Assembly (NCBI GenBank): GCA_018101195.1
Contig: JACDQH010000001.1
Coordinates: 250,435-314,434 of the forward strand
Length of the DNA: 64,000 bases
DNA from: Rickettsiaceae bacterium H1
GTDB lineage: Bacteria > Pseudomonadota > Alphaproteobacteria > Rickettsiales > Anaplasmataceae
Direction of reading: 5' to 3'
The notes under the pieces were generated by a model, which had not been told where the DNA came from, did no database searches, and saw nothing but the letters and a program-made list of their open reading frames with translations. Position 1 is the first letter of the stretch. Each line of letters starts with the position of its first letter. Made by a program: the position numbers and the translations under genes. Positions 20,334 to 31,480 of the stretch are shown piece by piece.

Positions 20334-20542
20334 CTATGTTATGGTTATATTTTGTTGTTTTTACATAACAAATTTAAATACATTCCAAAGTTTGAACTAA
20401 ATTTAAAAAAGTAAGTTATTTTTTGTAAAAAAGGTTTACAAATAATTACTTATTTATTAACAATGAGTATAATATATTTATGATGATTCATAGGTGAATG
20501 CTATTAAGAGTCATTTTTTAAGTTCATTATTAGGAAGCTTTT

Positions 20543-21172
20543 ATGCATAAAAGTAAAAACAAAGGTCAAAAGGCATTAGTTGGATTTGGTCTTGTTCTAC
20601 TCGATGGGAAATATACTGGTGTTAAAGTAGCGCTTAAATTGGAACGACCAGAAAATTCTTCGATTGAGAATGTAATAGCAGAAACCCATCATTATATTCT
20701 ACAAATGCGTGACGATAATGGTTTTGCAAAAGGTGAGGTATCTTTTAATGAATCGAAAGATAAAAATGAAATTATATTTAATTTTCATAGTGATAAAGAA
20801 GATCGATACTTATCTCGTGAATTTTGGTCTGAAATATTTAATGTTTTAAGTAGATTTGGCTTGCGCAAACAATCTATATTTCCTATAGAAGAAGATGGAG
20901 TGTCACTTGAAGAATTTGTTCAACAAACCCTGAATAAAGATCCTTATAAGGGTGGTGTAATTAAATTATCGGAAAGTGAAAAAAAAGAGTTGATAGCTGC
21001 TGTTGATAAACCTGTTAGTAAAAAGAGAGTTAGAGCAAATATTTTTCCGAAAAAGTTACTTGAGACAGAACTTTCAAAATTAAAACAAAAGCCTTTCGGT
21101 AACTCTAATCCTTCATCTTTGGTTTCTAACGCTGTTGTAGAGAAAACAGGCGAAATACAGAAAGAAGAATAA
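20543..21172 (+). CDS. Hypothetical protein, 209 residues, charged
   Basis: Not recognised. ATG at 20543 is preceded by AGGAAG at a sensible distance, and a TATAAT box lies at 20469-20474 with TTACTT 16 bases before it, so expression is likely. The protein is soluble-looking, with no signal peptide or membrane helix. An alpha/beta-looking first half (KALVGFGLVLLDGKYTGVKV) is followed by a Lys/Glu-rich, partly disordered tail. It is convergent with another orphan gene. A lineage-specific effector is possible but unproved. Confidence 0.6.
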   Translation: MHKSKNKGQKALVGFGLVLLDGKYTGVKVALKLERPENSSIENVIAETHHYILQMRDDNGFAKGEVSFNESKDKNEIIFNFHSDKEDRYLSREFWSEIFNVLSRFGLRKQSIFPIEEDGVSLEEFVQQTLNKDPYKGGVIKLSESEKKELIAAVDKPVSKKRVRANIFPKKLLETELSKLKQKPFGNSNPSSLVSNAVVEKTGEIQKEE

Positions 21173-21185
21173 ATCTTGGTATTTA

Positions 21186-22280
21186 TTAATAACTACTAAA
21201 AAGCAAATTAATTGTCTCTTTAGGCCCTGTTTTTGTTATGTTACTGAGTTTTGATCTGGGAAAGTCAAGTTCAAAATTTATCCTTACTTCTGTCCGTATT
21301 CTTATGTCAATACCCACTTTATCGGTATGTTCACTAACGTTTTTGTTTGGTATATTATTTGTTGCTATTTTAACTATTATATTTTGCACCCCTGCATTAA
21401 TATTATTTCCTATTTTATTTAAAGCGTTTACTGCTTGAGTATGAATAAAACTAAGGACGGTTAATAGAGGGTTACCCACATTTTGATAACTTATTTGGTT
21501 TAATTGCTGCGTTTGCATTATGTGTGGATGAATTTGAACCGTTGGTCTCAGCAAACTATTATTGTTTGGTAAATTTATCTCGGGTTTTGGTTGATTTTGT
21601 GTGATCTTTCCCAGTTCTTGTTTCTTTGCTATATTGGTTACCGTTGAGTGTGTTTCAGCAACTTTTGCTTTAACATGATCATGTGCAATATTTTTATTTT
21701 CTGCGACCGATTTTATATAACTGTTTGTAAGAGTGACCAATTTATTTGAATGCTCTAACATTTTCTTTATTGTTGTCAGGTTTTTTATTTGTTGATTAAG
21801 TTCTCTTAATTCTTGCAATAAGTAAGCAATTCTTACGGTTAATTGTTTTTCTTGCTCTTTTTTTCTTAATCCAAGTAATGATTTTAATTTAGATTTTTTA
21901 ATATCGTCGATTATTAATTCTTCCTCTTCCAGCTGTGTTTGTGTTTTGAATAAATTACGTAGATTGAAAACTATTTTTTTCCAAACCGACCGTGTTCTTA
22001 ATTCTTTGAAAAACGAGAAAAATCTTTTTTTACCCCTTGCTTTCTTCGGTGAGTCTTTTTGTGTTTTTTCCGTTTTGGTTTCTTTTACGTCCTTTTTTTG
22101 TGTTTTAGGTTTTTGCTTGGTTTTTTCTTTATACTTTTCTTCAAATTGCTGTTGTGCATCTTCTTTTTGTTGTTGTTCTTCCGTTATTCTATACCTTTTA
22201 AGTTGGTCATCACTTTCATCTTTATGATTTGTTTTTTTTATCATAGATTTTTTGGACTCATCATAATCTAAGCATTTCAT
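21186..22280 (-). CDS. Hypothetical Lys/Gln/Glu-rich protein, 364 residues
   Basis: Not recognised. ATG at 22280 follows a purine-rich GAGAGAGG. Residues 1-75 are extremely charged (EEQQQKEDAQQQFEEKYKEK, then many Lys and Thr) and look disordered. Residues 120-200 look like coiled coil (YLLQELRELNQQIKNLTTIKK). The C-terminal 100 residues have alternating hydrophobic and charged residues (VGIDIRIRTEVRINFELDF), which suggests a beta structure. No clear membrane helix. Composition resembles secreted effectors of intracellular bacteria, but that is inference only. Confidence 0.6.
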   Translation of the reverse strand: MKCLDYDESKKSMIKKTNHKDESDDQLKRYRITEEQQQKEDAQQQFEEKYKEKTKQKPKTQKKDVKETKTEKTQKDSPKKARGKKRFFSFFKELRTRSVWKKIVFNLRNLFKTQTQLEEEELIIDDIKKSKLKSLLGLRKKEQEKQLTVRIAYLLQELRELNQQIKNLTTIKKMLEHSNKLVTLTNSYIKSVAENKNIAHDHVKAKVAETHSTVTNIAKKQELGKITQNQPKPEINLPNNNSLLRPTVQIHPHIMQTQQLNQISYQNVGNPLLTVLSFIHTQAVNALNKIGNNINAGVQNIIVKIATNNIPNKNVSEHTDKVGIDIRIRTEVRINFELDFPRSKLSNITKTGPKETINLLFSSY

Positions 22281-22382
22281 AAAAGCTATACCTCTCTCGT
22301 AATGAATTAAAATTCTTTTATTAGTAAATTATAGCATTAAACACTATAGAAATTATGATATTAGTTAACAAGTTTACAAAAT

Positions 22383-23327
<945 letters not shown>

Positions 23328-23467
23328 TTAAATATATTCTGTTTTTCAAGGAATAACACACTAAATATTTAGGTGTAAAGTTAGTTTGGAGAAAATCACT
23401 TTTATAAATAGAACTTTGATTCGTTACAAAAGTAGTGTTAGTTATTTAAACGTATTAGATATTTTAA

Positions 23468-25225
<1,758 letters not shown>

Positions 25226-25290
25226 ATTTTAAGAGCTAGCCTATCTGGCAAAAGTGTGTTAATTTGCAAATACTAAAGTCGAATATAAAA

Positions 25291-25461
25291 ATGGCAAGAA
25301 AACGAAATAGAATATTATTTAAGTTGGTTAGTACGGCTAAAACCGGTTATTTTTACTTGTTTAAGCGGAACCCGAAGAAAAAACAAGAAAAGGGGGCGTT
25401 TATGAAGTACGACCCGAAAATTAGGAAGCATGTCCTCTTCAAAGAAGCGAAGCTCAGGTAA
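25291..25461 (+). CDS. rpmG: 50S ribosomal protein L33
   Basis: 56 residues starting [19 protein letters not shown] and ending [16 protein letters not shown], an exact L33 pattern. ATG at 25291 is the right start; an upstream in-frame TTG would add a non-family extension. It lacks the CxxC zinc pairs, as in many alphaproteobacteria. Its last 32 bases overlap ctaG in another frame. Confidence 0.95.
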   Translation: MARKRNRILFKLVSTAKTGYFYLFKRNPKKKQEKGAFMKYDPKIRKHVLFKEAKLR

Positions 25462-25975
25462 TAATAAATTATTGATAATTTTAATATCGTTGGCACTGAC
25501 GATGTTGAGTTTGGCTTACGCATCGGTTCCGTTATACAGTTTATTTTGTAAAGTTACTGGTTTTGGCGGTACGGTACGTGAATTTAGAAATTATAAAGAA
25601 GGGAATATAGGTGCACGTGTAATGAAAGTTAGGTTTAATGCCGATGTGGCAACGGGTTTGCCCCTTAAATTTTCTCCGCCGGAAGAAAAAATCGTTTCGT
25701 TACGAACGGGAGAAAATCGATTGGTATTTTATCATGCGGAAAATACCTCCAATAAAGAAATCGACGTGATAGCGATTTATAATGTTACTCCACATAAAAT
25801 TGGCAAGTATTTTAATAAAGTTGCTTGTTTTTGCTTTAACAGGCAAACTTTATCACCGGGTGAAAAGGTGGTGATGCCGGTATCTTTTTTTATAGATCCT
25901 GAAATAGAAAAAAATAAAGAAGTAGATGAAGTGCGAACGGTAACACTTTCGTATACTTTTTTTAAACACAATTAA
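25430..25975 (+). CDS. ctaG: Cytochrome c oxidase assembly protein CtaG/Cox11
   Basis: Delivers copper to the CuB site of CoxA from the periplasmic side. 181 residues: a short cytoplasmic start, one membrane anchor ([20 protein letters not shown]), the [15 protein letters not shown] signature and the copper motif CFCF followed by [11 protein letters not shown] and FFIDPEI. It overlaps rpmG, far from coxBA-ctaB at 52.5 kb and coxC at 40.4 kb, so oxidase assembly genes are scattered. Confidence 0.93.
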   Translation: MSSSKKRSSGNNKLLIILISLALTMLSLAYASVPLYSLFCKVTGFGGTVREFRNYKEGNIGARVMKVRFNADVATGLPLKFSPPEEKIVSLRTGENRLVFYHAENTSNKEIDVIAIYNVTPHKIGKYFNKVACFCFNRQTLSPGEKVVMPVSFFIDPEIEKNKEVDEVRTVTLSYTFFKHN

Positions 25976-26864
25976 TTACATCATGTCATGACTATCTATC
26001 ATCAATACGTAATAAATTAGATTCCGATTGTGTTACGATAACATTTTGGATTTATAGTTGCTAAATTGAAGTTTTTTCTCGGGGATGAAATAGTAAAAAC
26101 ATTTGTGATATTCTGAAATTCGCAATTGGTTTTTCTTTCATATGGTGTAAAATCATAAAATAATTTACAATAACTATCATAACAACTGCCGGTATTGTTT
26201 TTTTTTGAGGTTATTGCTGCCATAATTAAAGCCTATTTTATCGCAATCTACTTTTTTAGCTTATCATAATATGTCTTAGTCTCCATATTTATTTCTCTTC
26301 ATTAACTAAATATACTTATTAACGTATAGATTGATTACTTTTATGCCAATTGATCTATACAAAATAATGATACATATTTTTTATGTTGAGATAGCATTAT
26401 GTGGCTTAAAAAGTGAAACGTATATAAAACTTTATATATTTTTTCATATAATCAAGCAACTGAGTTACTACAGAGTAAGTTCCAAGTCATAAACACTCTT
26501 ATTACATACATAAGCATCGTAACATTTTTAGATTCTTTTCATCGATTTTGTCAGGAAAAGAAGTAAATTCCGTTTAATGTTTTGCATTTTCAATAATTAA
26601 GTCGTGTGTAACTACCGTGATAAGTGAAAGCAAAGCTTACTTCGTTGGTGGTTTAATTATCTGACAAATGTTTGTTTTTCATTTTGCTACAATCAATTTC
26701 ATGTAAATTTTTAAGTTTCATTTAATCTTCTATAAGTTAATTATTAGTTTGAGTTTATGTTTAATTAAGAATAATCTCAGTTTAAAATTTTATGAATTTA
26801 TTGTTATTTTGCATTAACCAATCTATCCGAAATATTAATTGGGGTAAGATAACAATGAAATAAT
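25976..26864. other. Long gene-poor region between ctaG and ccmB
   Basis: About 890 bases between convergent genes. Apart from the doubtful 68-residue frame there is no credible coding frame, tRNA, IS end or repeat. It has no similarity to neighbours that I can see. It may be a fully decayed gene. Confidence 0.5.
26017..26223 (-). CDS. Doubtful small hypothetical protein
   Basis: A 68-residue frame with ATG at 26223 and no ribosome-binding site. Four Cys residues (GSCYDSYCKLF, TNCEF, PKCYR) and no known motif. It sits in a long region that otherwise looks empty, so it may be chance or a remnant. Confidence 0.2.
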   Translation of the reverse strand: MAAITSKKNNTGSCYDSYCKLFYDFTPYERKTNCEFQNITNVFTISSPRKNFNLATINPKCYRNTIGI

Positions 26865-27494
26865 TTAACCTTCATTTTGTATAGCAGCTTTTAATAAATA
26901 GGAGATGGCTATTATATTTATTGGTATGGTTAGTATTACTAGTATAAGTAAAAGTAGTAGATTTGTATATTCCTGAGTATTGCTGTGAATTGCGCTGCTT
27001 CCAAATATTAAAATAGGAATTAACAAAGGCAGAGTTATTATTGACATTATATCTTTACTTTTTAACGATAATGTCCCTCCAAGTAAACTGATAGTGATAA
27101 TTATAGGTATTGAAAAAATCGTTACTAATGTTAATTTAAGTGTCGAATAAATACTAATGTTAATTAAAGTGCTGAGAAAAGGGATAACGAATATCATATT
27201 AAATTGGTAAAATAGCGAAGTGCAAAATATTTTTTTGATAAAAAATAATTCAATAGATATAGGTTGTAATAATAATTGTTCTATCGTTCCATTGGAAAAA
27301 TCTTTGTTTAACGAATGATAAAAAATAGAGTGAAATGTTAATATTGTTGATATGTAAATAATATTTACTCCGATTTTTTCTATTATTTCATTTTCATTTA
27401 TTAGAAGGATAAATAAAACGCTGATTATAATTAATAAAAAGATATTAAAAATAATATTTTTTTTCTCGGAAAAAAGCTGATAAGTTAAAAACAT
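26865..27494 (-). CDS. ccmB: Haem exporter protein CcmB (cytochrome c maturation)
   Basis: Membrane subunit of the CcmAB ABC complex used in system I cytochrome c maturation. 209 residues, six hydrophobic segments. The CcmB pattern DFSNGTIEQLLLQP is present at about residues 66-79, with GGTLSLKSKD in the later loop. Slightly shorter than usual (about 220). No other ccm gene is adjacent, in line with the scattered genome. Confidence 0.85.
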   Translation of the reverse strand: MFLTYQLFSEKKNIIFNIFLLIIISVLFILLINENEIIEKIGVNIIYISTILTFHSIFYHSLNKDFSNGTIEQLLLQPISIELFFIKKIFCTSLFYQFNMIFVIPFLSTLINISIYSTLKLTLVTIFSIPIIITISLLGGTLSLKSKDIMSIITLPLLIPILIFGSSAIHSNTQEYTNLLLLLILVILTIPINIIAISYLLKAAIQNEG

Positions 27495-27578
27495 AATAAT
27501 CTTCTTGCTCTTTATAGATAAAATATTAATAAAATAACTATATAGTTAATAATTATATTAATTATTTAATAAAATTGC

Positions 27579-27983
27579 ATGTATAATCAATACAAACCGA
27601 ACTCAGATGAAGAGTATATGAATGGTGATCAATTGCAATATTTTAAGGAAAAATTGCTTGCAATGCGACAAGAATATAACAGTATGTCGATAGTGAGATT
27701 AAACGCTTTGAGTACAAGTAACAGAGAAACAAATTCGGATAATGGTAACGGTTTGACTGATGTTGAAATTTTAAACGAAGATAATCACTCTTACATACAG
27801 AAAGAAATAGCAGACGCTCTTTTGCGAATTGAAAATAAAAGCTACGGATATTGTGAAGATACGAGCGAAGAAATCGGCATACGAAGGTTAATGGCTAACC
27901 CGATTGCAAGATATTCGATAAAAGCTCAAGAAAAACGTGACAAACAGCAAGAAAACTTGTATAGGTTACAGGGGTATGAATAA
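27579..27983 (+). CDS. dksA: DksA-family RNA polymerase-binding regulator, zinc cysteines lost
   Basis: Secondary-channel factor that works with (p)ppGpp in many bacteria. 134 residues: an N-terminal extension, a coiled coil starting at QLQYFKEKLLAMRQEY, and the C-terminal region YGYCEDTSEEIGIRRLMANP followed by AQEKRDKQ. Only the first of the four zinc Cys is kept, as in Cys-poor alphaproteobacterial DksA. thyX overlaps its end by eight bases. Confidence 0.87.
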   Translation: MYNQYKPNSDEEYMNGDQLQYFKEKLLAMRQEYNSMSIVRLNALSTSNRETNSDNGNGLTDVEILNEDNHSYIQKEIADALLRIENKSYGYCEDTSEEIGIRRLMANPIARYSIKAQEKRDKQQENLYRLQGYE

Positions 27984-28839
27984 TGTAACTAAACGTAATA
28001 CAGTTGCAAGCTTAGAAAAAATTTTATTTGAAGAACTTCCGGTATTGGATCACGGTTTTGTCAGAGTTATAGATTATATGGGAGATGATTCGGCGGTAGT
28101 TCAATCTGCTCGCGTTTCTTACGGCAAAGGAACAAAACATGGTAGTCGGGACCAAGACTTAATTAATTATTTGATGCGTAATCGTCATACTACTCCTTTT
28201 GAAATGTGTGAAATTAAGCTTCATGTAAAATTGCCTATATTTGTTGCTCGTCAATGGGTGCGGCATAGGACTGCCAATATTAACGAATATTCTGCCCGTT
28301 ATTCTATTTTAGATAAGGAGTTTTATGTTCCCGATTTAGATAATATTGCCGAGCAATCCAAAGTGAACAACCAAGGTAGAAGCGATAAACCTTTACCTGA
28401 CGAAGTTGCACGCAAAGTACATAACTTGTTAAAGAACGAAGCAGTTAATTGTTATAAAAATTATGAATATTGCTTGGAAAAAGATTTGGCTCGAGAACTT
28501 TCCAGAATGGTGTTAAGTGCTAATTTTTATACCCAATGGTATTGGAAAATCGATCTTCATAACTTATTGCATTTTGTTAAATTACGAAATGATAAACATG
28601 CGCAATATGAAATCGGGCAATACGCCGCTCAAATTTTGAAAATAGTAGAAAAGTGGGTTCCGATGACCTATAAAGCATTTACGAATTATAACATGTATGC
28701 TGTTACCGTTTCGCAAAATGCAATATCTTTAATAAAGGACGTATTAAAAAACAGGAAACAAACAGATTATAAAAAATACAGTATCGGTAACAGAGAGTGG
28801 AAAGAGATGAATAAAATATTTGAAATGGGTGATTTGTAG
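27976..28839 (+). CDS. thyX: Flavin-dependent thymidylate synthase
   Basis: Makes dTMP from dUMP using FAD and methylenetetrahydrofolate. The ThyX signature RHRTANINEYSARYS is present (RHRx7S). ATG at 27976 (MNNVTKRNT) follows AGGGGT and overlaps the dksA stop. An upstream frame reaching 27937 is less likely. About 287 residues. ThyX instead of ThyA is usual in Rickettsiales. Confidence 0.95.
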   Translation: MNNVTKRNTVASLEKILFEELPVLDHGFVRVIDYMGDDSAVVQSARVSYGKGTKHGSRDQDLINYLMRNRHTTPFEMCEIKLHVKLPIFVARQWVRHRTANINEYSARYSILDKEFYVPDLDNIAEQSKVNNQGRSDKPLPDEVARKVHNLLKNEAVNCYKNYEYCLEKDLARELSRMVLSANFYTQWYWKIDLHNLLHFVKLRNDKHAQYEIGQYAAQILKIVEKWVPMTYKAFTNYNMYAVTVSQNAISLIKDVLKNRKQTDYKKYSIGNREWKEMNKIFEMGDL

Positions 28840-28854
28840 TAATTTAATATTAAC

Positions 28855-28884
28855 TTGAGCTAAACATTTTATTTATGTTATGAT
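28855..28884 (+). promoter_or_regulatory. Candidate promoter for the 28911-33174 gene run
   Basis: TTGAGC (28855-28860), an 18-base spacer and TATGAT (28879-28884) lie just before the first gene of a five-gene run. It supports reading 28911 on the plus strand over the minus-strand frame on top of it. Confidence 0.4.
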
Positions 28885-28910
28885 GTGATAATAAAAGTAA
28901 AGTAAATAAA

Positions 28911-29363
28911 GTGAAAGCATTGATCGAGCTAATATTGTTTATATCTACCAAGATTATGCTTGGTTTGGCCAAAGTGAAAACCAGCTTAAACTCGCTGGAA
29001 TTCAAGTACAATGATTCCGACGAATTGGCTTTAGGAAAATTGCCTGATGATCGAGCGGATTTAATTACTAAAAGCAATAGGTATAAAATAAAAATGCATA
29101 ATTTGCTTTTGGAATATTTCCAATTGATTTTAGCTATTTCTGCAGCTGCTGCGATAAAGCACAACCTTTCTGCCAAATCGGACTTGTTGGTACAAAATTT
29201 CACTAAATCGATAATTACACGATTAATTTGTTTTTATTTTTCACGGCAAGTTTTTATTAACTTTAATCGAAACTTAATGGACATGGACCAATGCTGTAGA
29301 GTTTTTGAAGTTTCAAACAAAGTAAATTGTAACAATCGCAATAGTACTATGGTAATACGGTGA
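28911..29363 (+). CDS. Hypothetical protein with hydrophobic segments, 150 residues
   Basis: Not recognised. GTG start. Hydrophobic stretches at residues 4-20 and about 72-84 (FQLILAISAAAAI) could touch the membrane. Its last four bases overlap the GTG of the next gene, and a promoter-like sequence is upstream, both arguing that it is real. A minus-strand frame (28850-29203) covers the same DNA but has no such support. Confidence 0.5.
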   Translation: MKALIELILFISTKIMLGLAKVKTSLNSLEFKYNDSDELALGKLPDDRADLITKSNRYKIKMHNLLLEYFQLILAISAAAAIKHNLSAKSDLLVQNFTKSIITRLICFYFSRQVFINFNRNLMDMDQCCRVFEVSNKVNCNNRNSTMVIR

Positions 29364-30433
29364 TTGTCATTTTAAGGCAGTTTTATAACTTTTTAATGAG
29401 TATATTTTCTTTTTTAAAGCCACAGGGGAGCCTTAAAGGAACATTTTTCAGAGTGTTGTATCGAATTAAGCACTGGTATCAAAATTTTTGTTCGGAATTA
29501 TCAAATATAAAGGACAAAATGCGCAATCTTGTTAAAACTAACTTTGAATTAGGTCTTTATCATTTTTATAAAGGTAATAAAGATGATGCTTTTTTGCGTT
29601 TTCGATTATTAAAATTATGCACTTCTCATGTCAGTCCTCTGATATATTATAACTTGGGTAGATGTTACTTTGTTAGTAAAAAATTTAAAAAGGCTAAGCA
29701 AAGTTTAATGAATGCTCTGCAAATGAAAGAGTATTACCCCGAAGTAAATTATTATCTGAATAAAATAGATAAGCCGTTTAGTATAACCGAAGTTCCTATT
29801 TCTATCATAGAGGAAAAATTCGATTACATAACTCCCTATTATGTCGAGAGTTATATAATAAATCGTCAATACCAGGGTTACAAAATAGTATTGCATGAAA
29901 TTATCGATCATTTGCCTGACGTAGGCAATATAATTGATATATTGGATGTTGGTTGTGGAACCGGTATTTGCGGACACTTTCTTAAAATGAATGGTGTCGG
30001 TAGTAATATTGTCGGCTTGGACATATCATCTAAAATGTTAAGTATTGCTGAAAGATGTTATGTGAACGAAAAAGCTGTTTATAGCAAATTATTACATATG
30101 AGTTGCAGTAAATATTTTTCCAATTTCGATGTAAGTGAAAAATTCGATATAATCCTTGCAATTGATTCTTTAGGTTATGAACAAGAATTATACGAAACAT
30201 TTCGCTTATTTCAAAATGTACTAAAGAAAGGAGGAATAATCATATCGATTGTACGAGCATTGGAAAAACCTAAAGAAAAGGTTGAATTTTTACAAGATGC
30301 GGATATTTTTTGTTATTCGCAAGATTACATGTTAAGTATACCATCAAAACTTGATATGGAAGTATTAAAAGTAATTAAGTGCCAGTTATATGATGATGTA
30401 ATGGGGTATTTATGTATGTTTGTAAAGAAGTAA
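29360..30433 (+). CDS. SAM-dependent methyltransferase with N-terminal TPR-like helices
   Basis: 357 residues. Residues about 50-125 read as TPR-type helices (LGLYHFYKGNKDDAFLRF, YYNLGRCYFVSKKFKKAKQS). A class I methyltransferase domain follows, with motif I ILDVGCGTGICG near residue 193 and motif II VGLDISSKMLS, then a later FDIILAIDSLGY. The substrate is unknown; the TPR plus methyltransferase layout is seen in many bacteria. GTG start overlaps the previous stop. Confidence 0.82.
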   Translation: MIVILRQFYNFLMSIFSFLKPQGSLKGTFFRVLYRIKHWYQNFCSELSNIKDKMRNLVKTNFELGLYHFYKGNKDDAFLRFRLLKLCTSHVSPLIYYNLGRCYFVSKKFKKAKQSLMNALQMKEYYPEVNYYLNKIDKPFSITEVPISIIEEKFDYITPYYVESYIINRQYQGYKIVLHEIIDHLPDVGNIIDILDVGCGTGICGHFLKMNGVGSNIVGLDISSKMLSIAERCYVNEKAVYSKLLHMSCSKYFSNFDVSEKFDIILAIDSLGYEQELYETFRLFQNVLKKGGIIISIVRALEKPKEKVEFLQDADIFCYSQDYMLSIPSKLDMEVLKVIKCQLYDDVMGYLCMFVKK

Positions 30434-30435
30434 AT

Positions 30436-30969
30436 ATGTTAAAAAAAATCTTTGCTTATGGGAAATATGATGATGAAATAAGGTATGTGAGCAACATTAC
30501 CCGTTTTTTAAGTATTATGATTGATCTTGTGATCTTAATATGTATTTTGCTATTTTTTTCTTATTTAACATTTACGTTAATCGGTATGTTTTATTCCGTT
30601 CCATTGGAAGTAATAGAAAAGGTCAGGTTCAATTTGGAAATAACCGGTGTTGAACGAAATCAGCTCAGCTTATTTTATTTACTTACGTTAATTATGCAAA
30701 TCGTACAACTAGCGGTCATATGTTTATATATAACTTTTATGTGGTGTAAGTTTGGCACTACACCTGCTAAATTTTTATTTGGTATTCGCATTGTAGATGC
30801 AAATACGTTTCAAAAAATTACTTTTAAACAAGCGCAAATTCGATTTTTTAGTATTATTGTTTCGGTTTTACCCTTATGCTTAGGTATTATATGGTCGATT
30901 TTTGATAGCAGATCACAAACTTGGCATGATAAAATATCAAATACTGTGTTAATTGTTAAGAGTGCTTAA
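30436..30969 (+). CDS. RDD-family membrane protein
   Basis: About 177 residues. The family layout is clear: Arg/Asp region RYVSNITRFLSIMIDLVILI, three to four helices, the loop FGTTPAKFLFGIRIVDA, and an end with WHDKISNTVLIV. ATG at 30436 follows AAAGAAG and begins just after the previous stop; ATG at 30412 is an alternative that overlaps it. RDD proteins are poorly understood; some have sodium/proton transport activity. Confidence 0.85.
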   Translation: MLKKIFAYGKYDDEIRYVSNITRFLSIMIDLVILICILLFFSYLTFTLIGMFYSVPLEVIEKVRFNLEITGVERNQLSLFYLLTLIMQIVQLAVICLYITFMWCKFGTTPAKFLFGIRIVDANTFQKITFKQAQIRFFSIIVSVLPLCLGIIWSIFDSRSQTWHDKISNTVLIVKSA

Positions 30970-31480
30970 TAAACTGAAAATTAATGATAAAGTTAAGTTT
31001 TCTTCATTAACGCAACCTCAATTAAGTAATAAAGAGTTTAGTATATCTCAAGTAAATAAGTATAAGTTTAAGAATGCTGCAAACATTAGTTGTAAGATTG
31101 AGAAAGATAATCATTCTTTTTATGTTAGCAGTATTGAAAATGATCAAATTGCTGTTTCACGTATTTTGACGGATGAAGAAATACAAAAAAATTTTAATCT
31201 ATTGGAATTTTCTTCGATTTTTAGTAGCAATGTTAATTTTAATATTAACGTGCAATGCAAAAATTCGCTGCTTGATAGTTGGTTTGAGCCTGTATATACC
31301 AAAAATTTTGATTATGTCGTAGGAATTTATTATGATAACGGTAATTTGTATTCCGGCGATAAATTTTTTTATTATACGATTGGTGCTGAAAAGAGTTCAA
31401 TTGATATTGAAGTTTTTGATTCGGGACGAGTTATATTTTATGTTACGGTATATTTATCCAACTCATCTATAGTAATATGA
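30962..31480 (+). CDS. Hypothetical protein between RDD protein and PBP2, 172-175 residues
   Basis: Not recognised. Beta-rich look in the second half (DYVVGIYYDNGNLYSGDKFF, VFDSGRVIFYVTVYL). No signal peptide or membrane helix. The start is uncertain: TTG at 30953 or GTG at 30962. It overlaps the gene before and, by four bases, mrdA after, so it is almost surely translated with them. Confidence 0.6.
   Translation: MLNKLKINDKVKFSSLTQPQLSNKEFSISQVNKYKFKNAANISCKIEKDNHSFYVSSIENDQIAVSRILTDEEIQKNFNLLEFSSIFSSNVNFNINVQCKNSLLDSWFEPVYTKNFDYVVGIYYDNGNLYSGDKFFYYTIGAEKSSIDIEVFDSGRVIFYVTVYLSNSSIVI

Noticed and set aside
21946..22271. Plus-strand Phe/Cys/Ser-rich frames over the 364-residue gene
   Set aside because: They are shadows of Lys/Glu/Gln codons on the minus strand, with no start signals.
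28850..29203. Minus-strand 117-residue frame
   Set aside because: It overlaps the plus-strand gene at 28911, which has a promoter-like site and a four-base overlap with the next gene; the minus frame has no such context.
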